DNA from: Pannonibacter indicus
GTDB lineage: Bacteria > Pseudomonadota > Alphaproteobacteria > Rhizobiales > Stappiaceae
Direction: 5' to 3'
Assembly (NCBI RefSeq): GCF_001418225.1
Contig: NZ_LIPT01000001.1
Location: 372,001 to 436,000 of the forward strand
Length of the DNA: 64,000 bases
The translations under genes were made by a program, and so were the position numbers. Positions 26,901 through 36,526 of this stretch are shown piece after piece. The stretch's first letter is position 1, and each line of letters begins with the position of its first letter. A model generated the notes under the pieces. It was given only the letters and a program-made list of their open reading frames with translations, had not been told where the DNA came from and searched no databases.

Positions 26901-28250
26901 TCAGGCCGCGCGAATACTGGTCAGGAACTGGCTCACCTGCGTCTGCAGGCTGCTGGAGAGCTTCGTCAGTTCACCCGCAGCAGCGTGCATTTCATCCGTG
27001 GCCGAGGTGCTGGCCTGCATCGCTTCCGCAAGGCGGTTCATGTTGCCTCCCACGCGCTCGGTGCTGGCATTGGCCACTTGGACCGAACGGGAAATCTCAC
27101 CGGTCGCCTGCATCTGGCTCTGAACTGAGCCATGAACGGCTTCGGAAATCTGGCTGATCTGCTCGATGGTCGCGGTGATGGAGCGGATCGCCCCGACCGC
27201 CTGCTCTGCGACGAACTGCACGGAGGCCACCTGGGAGGTGATTTCTTCCGTTGCCTTGGTGGTCTGGCCGGCCAGTGCCTTCACCTCATTGGCCACCACA
27301 GCAAAGCCACGGCCCGCTTCGCCCGCACGCGCCGCCTCGATGGTGGCATTCAGGGCGAGAAGGTTGGTCTGGTTGGCAATCTGGCTGATGAGTTCGACAA
27401 CTTCGCCGATCTGACGGCCCGTCTCCGACAGGCGGCCGACGATTTCATCGGCCTGGCGGGCTTCAAGCACGGCAGCGCTGGCGATCTGGGAAGCGTTTTC
27501 GACATCACGGCCGATGGTGGAAATGGAAACTGCCAGCTCCTCGGCAGACTGGGACATGACACGCACCGACCGGCCGGCCTCTGCCGTTGCGGTGGAGACC
27601 TCATCCACGGCGCGGGAGGAGTTGCCGACCGCCTGACGCAGATCGAGGGCATTGCCGCCAACCGCATGCGCCGTGCTGGTCAGGGCTTCCACGACGCTGA
27701 TGACCGAGCGTTCGAAATCGCTGGCCACGTCGTGCATCAGTTCCCGGCGCTCCTGTTCCATCTTGGTCTGCTGGGCCGCCTGGAGTTCAACTTCCTCCTT
27801 GGCGCGGGCTGCCAGCTTTTCACGGAACTGGACAACGGAGCGCGCAATGGCACCGATTTCATCGCTACGGCTGGCACCGTCAATATTCACATCCAGCTGC
27901 CCCTGGGACAGAAGATCAAGACCATCCTGCAGCCGGTTGAGCGGCCGGGCGACGCCCAGAGCCAGCACCACGGCCAGTGCCAGGAAGGCAATACCAATGG
28001 GCGAGCAGACAAGAACGATCTGCAGCATCTGATCGATGATCAGGCCATCCAGCAGGGAGGAGGCCTGCGGGCCGAGAAAGGCCTGCGCCTGCGACGGGTC
28101 ACCCAGAGCAGAGGTAAGCGCTTCACGGAATACGTAGAACGCGTAACCCGTGCCGGCCACCATGATCAGGGCCGACGTCACAACCAGAACAAGAAAGCGG
28201 CCAAGGATCGAAAGGCGGATGCCCGTACCTACATTATCGTGCATGTCCAT
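26901..28250 (-). CDS. Methyl-accepting chemotaxis protein
   Basis: A 449-aa transducer. Two membrane helices (about 13-36 and 78-100) enclose a very short periplasmic loop of about 40 residues, too small for a classical sensor domain. A HAMP domain follows (about 100-150, VARPLNRLQDGLDLLSQGQLD). The signalling domain contains the conserved hairpin LLALNATIEAARAGEAGRGF near residue 310. The ligand may be sensed through the membrane or by a partner. It has its own terminator and may be the first or only gene of its transcript. Confidence 0.93.
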   Translation of the reverse strand: MDMHDNVGTGIRLSILGRFLVLVVTSALIMVAGTGYAFYVFREALTSALGDPSQAQAFLGPQASSLLDGLIIDQMLQIVLVCSPIGIAFLALAVVLALGVARPLNRLQDGLDLLSQGQLDVNIDGASRSDEIGAIARSVVQFREKLAARAKEEVELQAAQQTKMEQERRELMHDVASDFERSVISVVEALTSTAHAVGGNALDLRQAVGNSSRAVDEVSTATAEAGRSVRVMSQSAEELAVSISTIGRDVENASQIASAAVLEARQADEIVGRLSETGRQIGEVVELISQIANQTNLLALNATIEAARAGEAGRGFAVVANEVKALAGQTTKATEEITSQVASVQFVAEQAVGAIRSITATIEQISQISEAVHGSVQSQMQATGEISRSVQVANASTERVGGNMNRLAEAMQASTSATDEMHAAAGELTKLSSSLQTQVSQFLTSIRAA

Positions 28251-28348
28251 TCCCGATGGTCAGAAGAAACGTTCTTCGGTCCGATACCATGGGAAATAGT
28301 ACTAGGGAGCGAGCGTAAAGATTTTCTTCACGCAATCAGATAAAACGC

Positions 28349-28753
28349 TCAGGACAACAGCTTATGCGTGATGGCATACCCGCCCGCCGCAGACACAGCA
28401 CTGAGGGCGGAACCCCAGGCAATATCTACCAAAACCACCTCCAGCGGCCAGTCTCTCAGGGTCGCGTAGTTGGTCATGTCGTAGGTTGCATACGCAATAA
28501 AACCTAGGACCGCTCCACAGATCACGGCAGTCCAGATGCTTTCAGACTTCAATGCAGGGAGTACAGCAAAGAAAACCAGACCGCCGACATAGAAAAGATA
28601 GAAAACTGCCGCCGCACCAAGATTGGGCTTGTCCACCATCAGATGCCCGATGCGGTCGAAATAGAAGCGCGTTGCCACTTTTCCAAGCCAGACCGCATCA
28701 ATCGCAAGAAATACGGCAGCAGTCGCAAGGTAGGCGGTGATAATCTGGCCCAT
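28349..28753 (-). CDS. DUF2177 family membrane protein
   Basis: A 134-aa integral membrane protein of the DUF2177 family: IITAYLATAAVFLAIDAVWL, then VFYLFYVGGLVFFAVLPALK, AVLGFIAYATYDMTNYATL and a last helix, giving four membrane segments. The motif YDMTNYATLRDWP is the family hallmark. Function unknown. An AAGGGGG site precedes the ATG at 28753. It lies between the second ABC exporter and the MCP gene. Confidence 0.85.
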   Translation of the reverse strand: MGQIITAYLATAAVFLAIDAVWLGKVATRFYFDRIGHLMVDKPNLGAAAVFYLFYVGGLVFFAVLPALKSESIWTAVICGAVLGFIAYATYDMTNYATLRDWPLEVVLVDIAWGSALSAVSAAGGYAITHKLLS

Positions 28754-28818
28754 AAGGAGGTCCCCCTTCTGGGAAATTTTACGTGGCTTCACGTCTGCCG
28801 GATCACGCAAGGCGGATG

Positions 28819-30726
28819 TCACCTTTCCTCGACAGACATCATCTCCCCGGCAGGCAGGAACCCGCCGGACTGGCGCTCCCACAGATCCGCATAGAGCCCG
28901 CCACGTGCCAGCAGCGCCTCATGGGTACCCTCCTCGACGATCTTTCCCCCGTCCATGACGATCAGCCGGTCCATGGCCGCAATGGTGGAGAGGCGGTGGG
29001 CGATGGCCAGCACCGTCTTGCCCTGCATCAGCGGTATCAGATTGTCCTGAATGGCAGCCTCGATCTCTGAATCCAGGGCAGAGGTCGCCTCATCCAGCAC
29101 CAGAATGGGCGCATTCTTCAAGAGCACGCGCGCAATGGCGATGCGCTGGCGCTGGCCACCCGACAGCTTCACGCCCCGCTCGCCCACCTGCGCCTCGAAG
29201 CCGGAGCGGACCTTGCTGTCTTTCAGGTTCAGGATGAACTCCAGCGCATGGGCCTGCCGTGCCGCATCCTCAAGCATCGCCATGGTGGCATCCGGCCGTC
29301 CATAGGCGATGTTCTCACGGATGGAGCGGTGCAGCAGCGAGGTGTCCTGTGCCACCATGCCGATCTGCGCCCTGAGCGAGGCCTGCGTCACCTGCCGGAC
29401 ATCCTGACCGTCCACGAGAATGCGCCCGCTCTCCACATCATGAAAGCGCAGCAGCAGACTGGCCAGCGTCGACTTGCCCGCGCCTGAGGGGCCGACGATG
29501 CCGATCTTCTCCCCGCCCTTCACCGCAAAGCTCAGATCATCAATGACACCCCCGCGCTTGCCATAGTGGAAGCTGACCTTCTCAAAAACGATCGCGCCCG
29601 CGCTGACCATCAGCGCCGGAGCACCCGGCTGGTCCGTGACGGCAATGGGACGTGTCAGCATGTCGACACTGTCCTGCAAGGTGCCGAAGGAGCGGAACAA
29701 GGAGTTGAGCTGGCCCAGCATCCGCCCCAGCAGAAGATTGAGCCGCAGCGCCAGCCCCAGCGCCACCGCCACATCGCCGGCCGTCAGGATGCCATCCTGC
29801 CACAGCACAAGAGAGAACCAGCCGATGCTCACCATCATGACGCTGCTCAGCAGCGACATCAGCGAGCGCACTTCGGTCAGGTTGCGGGTGAAGCGTTTGA
29901 GCACCGCAAGGTAGCTCTCGAAAATCGCCCGCACACTGGCCTGTTCGCTCTCGCGGCTGCTGAACAGCTTCACCGTCTGGATATTGCTGTAGGTGTCGAC
30001 CAGCCGGCCCGTCGCGCCGGAGGCGGCATGGGCAGCCGCGCGGGAATGGTTGCGGATACGCGGCACGTAATATCGGGCGATCACCGAGAAGACCGCCAGC
30101 CAGACGAGAATGGCCGCGCCAAGGCGCCAGTTCAATTCGCCCAGCAGCAGCAGCGTCGCCAGAGCATAGACCGCGATGTACCAGACTACCTGCAGCAGCG
30201 TGACCATGAACTCGCCCGCCGCCTGCCCGGCCTGCCAGACCTTGGACGAAATGCGGCCCGCAAACTCGTCGTGAAAGAAGGCGATGCTCTGGTCCATGAT
30301 CCGCTGATGCGCCTGCCAGCGCACGCGGGCATAAAAGCCGGGCACCACGGTCTGCTCTTCAACGCCTGCGGTGAAGAAGGCCAGCACCGTGCGCAGCACC
30401 AGCACAACGGCCGCCATGCCTGCAAAAAGCTGCCAGTTCTGCGTGAAGAGGTCGTCCTTCGGTGTGGTCTGAAGCAGATCGACAATGATGCCGATGAAAC
30501 TGTAGAGCCCTGCCTCCACCAGAGCAGTCGCCCCGCCCAGAAGCAGCATGGCCACGAAGGGCCAGGGCGACTGGCGCACGAGGAACCAGAGATAGGCGCC
30601 TGCGGTGACGGGCAGTTTTCCGGCTGGCGCAGAAACGAAGGGGTCAATCCAGCCTTCAAGGCAGCGCAAAATTCTGTTCAAAGGCTTGGTCCGGTTTCGA
30701 GATGTCCCCTTGCAGGGTTTTAGCAC
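28819..30726 (-). CDS. ABC exporter, fused permease/ATPase (second paralogue)
   Basis: A 635-aa half-transporter closely similar to the one at 24026-25864, including the N-terminal IDPF motif. Six membrane helices, then Walker [26 protein letters not shown], signature [15 protein letters not shown] and Walker [13 protein letters not shown]. The start is uncertain: the frame opens with GTG at 30726, but alignment with its paralogue suggests translation may begin near the TTG at 30681. The pair arose by duplication, with the MCP and DUF2177 genes between them. Confidence 0.9.
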   Translation of the reverse strand: MLKPCKGTSRNRTKPLNRILRCLEGWIDPFVSAPAGKLPVTAGAYLWFLVRQSPWPFVAMLLLGGATALVEAGLYSFIGIIVDLLQTTPKDDLFTQNWQLFAGMAAVVLVLRTVLAFFTAGVEEQTVVPGFYARVRWQAHQRIMDQSIAFFHDEFAGRISSKVWQAGQAAGEFMVTLLQVVWYIAVYALATLLLLGELNWRLGAAILVWLAVFSVIARYYVPRIRNHSRAAAHAASGATGRLVDTYSNIQTVKLFSSRESEQASVRAIFESYLAVLKRFTRNLTEVRSLMSLLSSVMMVSIGWFSLVLWQDGILTAGDVAVALGLALRLNLLLGRMLGQLNSLFRSFGTLQDSVDMLTRPIAVTDQPGAPALMVSAGAIVFEKVSFHYGKRGGVIDDLSFAVKGGEKIGIVGPSGAGKSTLASLLLRFHDVESGRILVDGQDVRQVTQASLRAQIGMVAQDTSLLHRSIRENIAYGRPDATMAMLEDAARQAHALEFILNLKDSKVRSGFEAQVGERGVKLSGGQRQRIAIARVLLKNAPILVLDEATSALDSEIEAAIQDNLIPLMQGKTVLAIAHRLSTIAAMDRLIVMDGGKIVEEGTHEALLARGGLYADLWERQSGGFLPAGEMMSVEER

Positions 30727-30843
30727 CCGCTGCGGGAATGGCCAGCCGCAAGGGGCTTAAATTGCTGTAATGACTTGCCGCAGGCATCAAGGGACATGCC
30801 CCAGCCGCTGGACAAACGGCGGAAAACCGGGCACTGCGTGGCC

Positions 30844-31314
30844 ATGCCAGACCTTGCCCTTTACCAGCCGGATATCCCGCAGAACACCGGCACCATGATC
30901 CGCATGGCCGCCTGCCTTGATGTGCGCGTGCACCTGATCGAGCCGGCTGGCTTTCCCTTGTCCGACGGCGCGCTCAAGCGGGCCGGAATGGATTATCTGG
31001 AGCGGGCCGCCCTCATCCGCCACCTCGACTGGGCCGCCTTCGAGGAAGCACGCAAGGCCGCCGGGCGGCGGCTGGTGCTGCTGACAACCAAAAGCACCCT
31101 GTCCTACACGGACTTCGCCTTCCGGCCGGACGACATGCTGCTGCTGGGCCGTGAAAGCGCGGGCGTGCCCGATGCCGTGCATGACCGCGCCGATGCGCGG
31201 ATCACCATCCCCATGGCTGCGGGCATGCGCTCGCTGAATGTCGCGGTCTCCGCTGCCATGGTGCTGGGCGAGGCCCTGCGCCAGACCGGAACCTTTCCAA
31301 TCCCCTCCCGTTGA
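30844..31314 (+). CDS. trmL: tRNA (cytidine(34)-2'-O)-methyltransferase
   Basis: SPOUT-class methyltransferase for the wobble base of tRNA-Leu. The 156-aa protein has the trefoil-knot motifs: ALYQPDIPQNTGTMIRMAA at the N-terminus, LLLGRESAGVPDAVHDRAD near residue 99, and ITIPMAAGMRSLNVAVSAAM near 122. The ATG at 30844 gives the standard N-terminus; earlier in-frame Met codons exist but add no conserved sequence. Single gene upstream of hemF. Confidence 0.93.
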   Translation: MPDLALYQPDIPQNTGTMIRMAACLDVRVHLIEPAGFPLSDGALKRAGMDYLERAALIRHLDWAAFEEARKAAGRRLVLLTTKSTLSYTDFAFRPDDMLLLGRESAGVPDAVHDRADARITIPMAAGMRSLNVAVSAAMVLGEALRQTGTFPIPSR

Positions 31315-31431
31315 CCTCCGGCAGGACAGATCACCGCTTTGCAAATCGCGGCAGGGGCTTGATAAGAAGAGCCAGAATCAGCCGCCCCGGCTCAAGCGCA
31401 TGGCGGCAACAGAAATGACGAAGGAGCGCCC

Positions 31432-32358
31432 ATGACCAAGGCAGCCGACCCCACACGCGGCGGCCCCGTGCCCGCAGATATCGAGACCAAGAAGACGGTT
31501 GCACCAGAATGGTTCGCCAGCCTGCGTGACCGGATCTGTCAGGTCTTCGAGGATCTGGAGGACGAGATCGGCGCCAAGGGAGGCCCGCTGGCGGATCAGC
31601 CGGCAGGACGGTTTGTCCGCACTCCCTGGGAGCGTATTGACAGCTCCGGCGCAAAGGGCGGCGGCGGCGTCATGTCGATGATGCATGGCCGGGTGTTCGA
31701 GAAGGTGGGTGTGCATGTCTCCACCGTCCATGGTGAATTCTCGCCCGAATTCCGGGGCCAGATCCCCGGCGCTTCGGAAGACCCGCGTTTCTGGGCATCG
31801 GGCATCAGCCTGATCGCCCACCCGCAGAACCCGCATGTTCCGGCGGTGCACATGAACACCCGCATGGTGGTGACGACGCGCCAGTGGTTCGGCGGCGGCG
31901 CCGACCTGACGCCGGTGCTCGATGCCCGCCGCACCCAGACCGACCCGGATTCCATCGCCTTCCACAAGGCCATGGAAGAGGCCTGCGCCCGGCACAAGAA
32001 CGCTGACTACCCCCGATACAAGGAGTGGTGCGATGAGTATTTCTTCCTCAAGCACCGCAACGAGCCGCGCGGCATTGGCGGCATTTTCTACGACTATCTG
32101 AACTCCGGCGACTGGGACGCGGATTTTGCCTTCACCAAGGACGTCGGCCTTGCCTTCCTCGGCATCTATCCGGAACTGGTGCGGGCGAACTTCGAAAAGC
32201 CCTGGTCAGAGGCAGAGCGCGAGGAACAGCTGATCCGGCGCGGGCGCTATGTGGAGTACAATCTTCTCTACGACCGCGGCACGATCTTCGGCCTCAAGAC
32301 CGGCGGCAACGTCGCCTCGATCCTCTCCTCCATGCCGCCCGTGGTGAAGTGGCCGTAA
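31432..32358 (+). CDS. hemF: Oxygen-dependent coproporphyrinogen III oxidase
   Basis: Aerobic conversion of coproporphyrinogen III to protoporphyrinogen IX in haem synthesis. The 308-aa protein has [20 protein letters not shown], the conserved [29 protein letters not shown] and the C-terminal [27 protein letters not shown] precedes the ATG. Its stop lies only four bases from the stop of the convergent cca gene. Confidence 0.96.
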   Translation: MTKAADPTRGGPVPADIETKKTVAPEWFASLRDRICQVFEDLEDEIGAKGGPLADQPAGRFVRTPWERIDSSGAKGGGGVMSMMHGRVFEKVGVHVSTVHGEFSPEFRGQIPGASEDPRFWASGISLIAHPQNPHVPAVHMNTRMVVTTRQWFGGGADLTPVLDARRTQTDPDSIAFHKAMEEACARHKNADYPRYKEWCDEYFFLKHRNEPRGIGGIFYDYLNSGDWDADFAFTKDVGLAFLGIYPELVRANFEKPWSEAEREEQLIRRGRYVEYNLLYDRGTIFGLKTGGNVASILSSMPPVVKWP

Positions 32359-32362
32359 GCCA

Positions 32363-33607
32363 TCATTTTGCGGCAACCGCGGCAAGAAGCTCATCGCGGG
32401 CTGCCCGGTAGTCCGAGGCGGCCCAGAGGCGGCGCAGGTGTTCCATCGCAGCGCCCAGCGCCGGGCCTTTCGGCACGCCTGCGGTGATGAGATCATGGCC
32501 CGTCACCGGAAACACCGGAATGTCCCAGCTCCGGGCCAGCTCATGCAGGCCCGCGAAGCCCGCTTCATCGCGAGCGGCCGAACGGGTGCGGGCCTGGGCG
32601 AGAACAAGGGCATCGAACGCCGTCTCCCGCCCCCAGGCCAGCATCTGCGCCTTCAGCACGGCCGCAGGATCTGACGCCTTCAGCAGGGAAATGGCCCCTT
32701 CGATGGCGCGGAACATCACACTCCGCTCCTGATTAGACAAGCGCCAGCGGCGGGCGATGCGCCCGGCGTCTTCGCCCACGAAACCAGTGAGGCAGGCAAG
32801 TGCCAGAATGGACGAGCCGGCTTCCGGCAGTTCATCACTGAGAGACTTCAGCGCGGCAAGGCTGGCAAGACGGGCCACACCACCCGTCAGCAGCGGCAGA
32901 ATGCCCGTCCCTTCCATGACGGCGATCACCGGCGGGCAGGTTCTGACGGCAAGGATCTTCTTCATCTCCCCGCCGATCCGTTCCGCCGAAAGCTGGCCAA
33001 GCCCATCCCGCAGCCGCACGGAAGCGGACAGGCCCTCATCATCCGTCGGTCCGGCGCCATAGGTGGCATGAAAGCGGAAGAAGCGCAGGATGCGCAGATA
33101 ATCCTCGCGGATACGGTCCTCCGCCCGGCCTATGAAACGCACCCGGCGGGCAAGGCAATCCTCCAGCCCGCCACCAAGCGGATCATGGATCGTGCCGTCA
33201 GCGCCGCAATAGAGCGCATTCATGGTGAAATCGCGCCGGGCCGCATCATGCGCCCAGTCCCGGCCGAAGCGCACCACCGCGTGGCGGCCGAAGGTTTCCA
33301 CATCCTCGCGCAGGGTGGTTACCTCAAAGGGCTCGCCGGAACTGATCACCGTGACCGTGCCGTGATCAATACCGGTGGGCACAGCCTTCAGCCCGGCCGC
33401 TTCCGCCCGTTCGATCACCTGCTGCGGCAGGGCAGTGGTGCACATGTCCACGTCACGGACCGGCTCGCCCAGCAGCGCATTACGCACCGCCCCGCCCACG
33501 GCCCGCACTTCGTCGCCATCCTTCTGCAGGGCATCGAAGACGCGCTGGATCGCAGCGCCGCGCAGCCATGGCACGGCAGAATCGGGGAGCTTGCGGGGCA
33601 AGGTCAT
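32363..33607 (-). CDS. cca: CCA tRNA nucleotidyltransferase/poly(A) polymerase family
   Basis: Adds or repairs the 3' CCA of tRNAs. The 414-aa class II nucleotidyltransferase has VGGAVRNALLGEPVRDVDMCT, holding the DxD metal site, near residue 40, then ARRDFTMNALYC near 127 and an RNA-binding C-terminal region. Alphaproteobacterial form without an HD domain. It is first upstream of nothing else on its side; DUF6111 and the CoA pyrophosphatase genes lie just upstream in the same direction. Confidence 0.92.
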   Translation of the reverse strand: MTLPRKLPDSAVPWLRGAAIQRVFDALQKDGDEVRAVGGAVRNALLGEPVRDVDMCTTALPQQVIERAEAAGLKAVPTGIDHGTVTVISSGEPFEVTTLREDVETFGRHAVVRFGRDWAHDAARRDFTMNALYCGADGTIHDPLGGGLEDCLARRVRFIGRAEDRIREDYLRILRFFRFHATYGAGPTDDEGLSASVRLRDGLGQLSAERIGGEMKKILAVRTCPPVIAVMEGTGILPLLTGGVARLASLAALKSLSDELPEAGSSILALACLTGFVGEDAGRIARRWRLSNQERSVMFRAIEGAISLLKASDPAAVLKAQMLAWGRETAFDALVLAQARTRSAARDEAGFAGLHELARSWDIPVFPVTGHDLITAGVPKGPALGAAMEHLRRLWAASDYRAARDELLAAVAAK

Positions 33608-33642
33608 GATGTCAGTCGCTTTCGGCGTCCGCGTTTCAGGCC

Positions 33643-33903
33643 CTATTCATAGCGGCCCGGCACCAGAACGCCATCGCGGAATTCCACCGGGCGGTAGGTC
33701 TGGCCCTCATGGCCTTCCTTGAAGCTGGCCATCACCACGAAGCTGGCAATGACCAGCAGCCCGCCCGCAACAGTCAGCCAGAAGATATGCCCCCGGCTCC
33801 AGGCCTTGGCCGTCTCCGTTTTCTTCGAGAACCACAGCCAAAGGGCATAGACCGCGAAAGGCAAAAGGAAGAAACCGGCCTGGGTGAGTGTAATGCGGAA
33901 CAT
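33643..33903 (-). CDS. DUF6111 family small membrane protein
   Basis: An 86-aa protein with two helices (FFLLPFAVYALWLWF and FWLTVAGGLLVIASFVVMAS) and a hydrophilic tail (EGQTYRPVEFRDGVLVPG). It matches the small DUF6111 family that I recall between cca and CoA pyrophosphatase genes in alphaproteobacteria. Function unknown. Its start overlaps the stop of the NUDIX gene by one base (33903). Confidence 0.78.
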   Translation of the reverse strand: MFRITLTQAGFFLLPFAVYALWLWFSKKTETAKAWSRGHIFWLTVAGGLLVIASFVVMASFKEGHEGQTYRPVEFRDGVLVPGRYE

Positions 33904-34598
33904 CAGGCATAGACCGTTTCATAAAGCGAGCGAACGATACCGGCCGTGACACCCCAGATGTACCGGGTCTCATAAGGCATGGCATAGAAGTAGCGCGGGC
34001 GGCCCTGCCATTCACGGCTTTGGCGCTGGTGGTTTTCAGGCCGCATCAGAAATCCGAGCGGCACATCGAAGATATCCGCCACTTCGCCCGGGTTGGCCGT
34101 CAGCGGTGGCAGTTCATGCACGAGGCCCACGACCGGCGTAATCCGGTAACCGGACCCGGTGAGATAGGGCGACAGGCGGGCGAAGGGCTCGACGGCCGAC
34201 GGATCCAGCCCGATTTCCTCCTGCGCCTCGCGCAGGGCAGCAGCTTCGGGGCTGCCGTCTTCTGGATCGATTTTGCCGCCGGGAAAGGCGATCTGCCCGC
34301 CATGGGCATTGAGATGCGGCGTGCGCAGCGTGAAAAGCACCGAGGCCTCACCCGGCTCCCCCCCCTGCAGCAAAGGCTTGGCAAGGACGGGTATCAGCAC
34401 CGCAGCCTCGCGCGGTTCCCCCGTCCACTTGGCATAAGGCCCAAGGTCCGGATTGAGAATATGATCGCCCGTGTCCCGCTCGGCGGCAAATGGCAAGCGC
34501 CGCAGCGCACGGGAGCGGAAACCTTCAAGAGAAAACAGATCGTCTGCCGCGCCTGGCGTCCGTCCGGTCCGGGACCCGATTGCGTCCATCACGCTCAT
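33903..34598 (-). CDS. NUDIX hydrolase, CoA pyrophosphatase type
   Basis: A 231-aa NUDIX protein. The NUDIX box GGKIDPEDGSPEAAALREAQEEIG lies near residue 108 (positions given, motif GX5EX7REUXEEXGU), preceded by HGGQIAFPGG, which is the CoA-specific NuCoA signature. It probably splits CoA derivatives into phosphopantetheine and 3',5'-ADP. The ATG at 34598 overlaps the DUF1285 stop as ATGA. Confidence 0.9.
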   Translation of the reverse strand: MSVMDAIGSRTGRTPGAADDLFSLEGFRSRALRRLPFAAERDTGDHILNPDLGPYAKWTGEPREAAVLIPVLAKPLLQGGEPGEASVLFTLRTPHLNAHGGQIAFPGGKIDPEDGSPEAAALREAQEEIGLDPSAVEPFARLSPYLTGSGYRITPVVGLVHELPPLTANPGEVADIFDVPLGFLMRPENHQRQSREWQGRPRYFYAMPYETRYIWGVTAGIVRSLYETVYA

Positions 34599-35224
34599 GA
34601 CTGGTCTGCGCCTCCCCGTTCCGTCCCGCCCAATGCCCCCTCTGGCAGAGGGAAAAAAGCGCCGCCGCTCCACACGCCCGGCACCCCGTCCTTTTCCTCG
34701 ATCAGCTCCGCCAGATCATAGAGAAGCGGACGTGTCAGCCGTGCTTCCAGCCGCCCTCGCACCAGAACATAGGGCACAAGACCATCATTTTCTTCATCCA
34801 GCCGGAAACGCAGCGGATTTTCCGGCCCTGCAGCCACCACATCGCCAACATTTGACCGGAACGTGAGCGTCCGTGAGTCGCCTTGTCCGAGGCTGTGCAT
34901 CTCGACAGCGAGGAACGGCGCATCTGCGACGCGGATGCGGACCTTTTCCACAGGGGTCACAAGATAGTGACACCCGTCCTCATCCTTCCGCAGCACCGAG
35001 GCAAACAGCTTGACCAGCGCCTCGCGGCCAATGGGCGAGCCCATGTAGGACCAGGAGCCATCTTCGTGGATCGCCATGTCGATGTCGCCGCAGAATGGCG
35101 GATTCCAGCGATCTACCGGTGGCTTTTTGCCATCACCGCCGCCCGCACGGGCAATAAGCGCCGCCAGCGAGTCAGCCGGCCGCGCCGGGCCTGCAGAAGT
35201 GGAAAGCCGGGTTTCGTCTGTCAT
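34595..35224 (-). CDS. DUF1285 domain-containing protein
   Basis: A 209-aa protein with the DUF1285 core: PPFCGDIDMAIHEDGSWSY near residue 45, GSPIGREALVKLFASVLRKDEDG, then YLVTPVEKVRIRVADAPF. Structures of the family look like a two-domain beta fold; role unknown. The start at 35224 (MTDETRLSTSAG) lacks a strong ribosome binding site; the frame stays open upstream. First gene of a minus-strand DUF1285-NUDIX-DUF6111-cca cluster. Confidence 0.85.
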   Translation of the reverse strand: MTDETRLSTSAGPARPADSLAALIARAGGGDGKKPPVDRWNPPFCGDIDMAIHEDGSWSYMGSPIGREALVKLFASVLRKDEDGCHYLVTPVEKVRIRVADAPFLAVEMHSLGQGDSRTLTFRSNVGDVVAAGPENPLRFRLDEENDGLVPYVLVRGRLEARLTRPLLYDLAELIEEKDGVPGVWSGGAFFPLPEGALGGTERGGADQS

Positions 35225-35500
35225 CAATCGGGCCGCTGCATCCGCCTTGCTGTTTCTGCCATGGTTCCGCCACCGGGGCGCGGTGTGATCTACACTGATC
35301 TGGAGCATCGTAGGCCTGTGCACAACCCGGCGCACGGAAAAAAGGCTTATACCGGCCCGGATAAACTGTCAGAGTGAACGGATGCAGCAGCGATCTGCCT
35401 GCCGCATCAGGCCACCGCAAGGATGGCCGGTATAAGAAAGACGGAACGCCCTCCCTTTCCCGCCGGGCAAGGACACGGACAACGGCTTGAAGAGGTTTCC

Positions 35501-36511
35501 ATGAGCGCAATCACCACCACGCCCGCCAGCTCCGTCAACATTGTTGAGCAGGCCGAAAAGGCGGTCGCCCGCATTGGTGCGGCGCGCGCCGATATGGCCC
35601 GGGTGATCTTCGGCCAGGAAGCCGTGGTGGACCGCGCGCTCGTCACCATTCTGGCCGGCGGCCACGGGCTGCTGGTCGGTGTGCCCGGCCTTGCCAAGAC
35701 CAAGCTGGTGGAAACGCTGGGCACGGTGCTCGGCCTCAACGCCCGGCGCATCCAGTTCACCCCCGACCTGATGCCCTCCGACATTCTCGGCGCGGAAGTG
35801 ATGGAGCAGGCCGCCGATGGCACGCGCGGCTTCCGCTTCATCCCCGGCCCGGTCTTCGCCCAGCTGCTGATGGCCGACGAAATCAACCGCGCCAGCCCGC
35901 GCACCCAGTCTGCCCTGCTGCAGGCCATGCAGGAATATCACGTGACGGTGGCCGGCCAGCCGCATGATCTGCCGCGCCCCTTCCACGTGCTCGCCACCCA
36001 GAACCCGCTGGAGCAGGAAGGCACCTATCCGCTGCCGGAAGCCCAGCTGGACCGCTTCCTGATGCAGATCGACGTGCATTACCCGACGCTGGAAGCCGAG
36101 CGCCGCATCCTGCTGGAGACGACCGGCTCCGCCGAGGCCAAGCCCACTGCCGTGCTGAACGGGGAAGAGCTGATCGCCCTGCAGGCGCTGGTGCGCCAGA
36201 TGCCGGTGGGCGAAAGCGTGGTCGATGCCATCCTGAAGCTGGTCCGTTCCGCCCGCCCGGCAGAACAGGGTGAAGGCGATGATCTGTCCCGGCTTATCGC
36301 CTGGGGCCCCGGCCCGCGCGCCAGTCAGGCGCTGATGCTGACCGTACGCGCCCGCGCCCTGATCGAGGGCCGCCTGGCGCCTTCCATCGATGATGTTCTG
36401 GCACTGGCCGAACCTGTGCTGCAGCACCGCATGGCGCTGACCTTTGCCGCCCGCGCCGATGGCCACACCGTGCGCGAGGTGATTTCGCGCCTCAAGACCC
36501 GTATCGGCTGA
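35501..36511 (+). CDS. MoxR-family AAA+ ATPase
   Basis: A 336-aa MoxR-type AAA+ chaperone-like ATPase. Walker A GVPGLAKTKLVETL near residue 61, Walker B LLMADEINRASPRTQSALL near 124, sensor ATQNPLEQEGTYPLPEAQ near 167 and the C-terminal lid domain. MoxR proteins act with VWA/DUF58 partners in assembly of enzymes or envelope processes. The start at 35501 is chosen as the conserved N-terminus; a GAGG lies upstream. First gene of a four-gene operon with 3-16 base spacing. Confidence 0.92.
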   Translation: MSAITTTPASSVNIVEQAEKAVARIGAARADMARVIFGQEAVVDRALVTILAGGHGLLVGVPGLAKTKLVETLGTVLGLNARRIQFTPDLMPSDILGAEVMEQAADGTRGFRFIPGPVFAQLLMADEINRASPRTQSALLQAMQEYHVTVAGQPHDLPRPFHVLATQNPLEQEGTYPLPEAQLDRFLMQIDVHYPTLEAERRILLETTGSAEAKPTAVLNGEELIALQALVRQMPVGESVVDAILKLVRSARPAEQGEGDDLSRLIAWGPGPRASQALMLTVRARALIEGRLAPSIDDVLALAEPVLQHRMALTFAARADGHTVREVISRLKTRIG

Positions 36512-36526
36512 GCCGGGAGGACCTGA

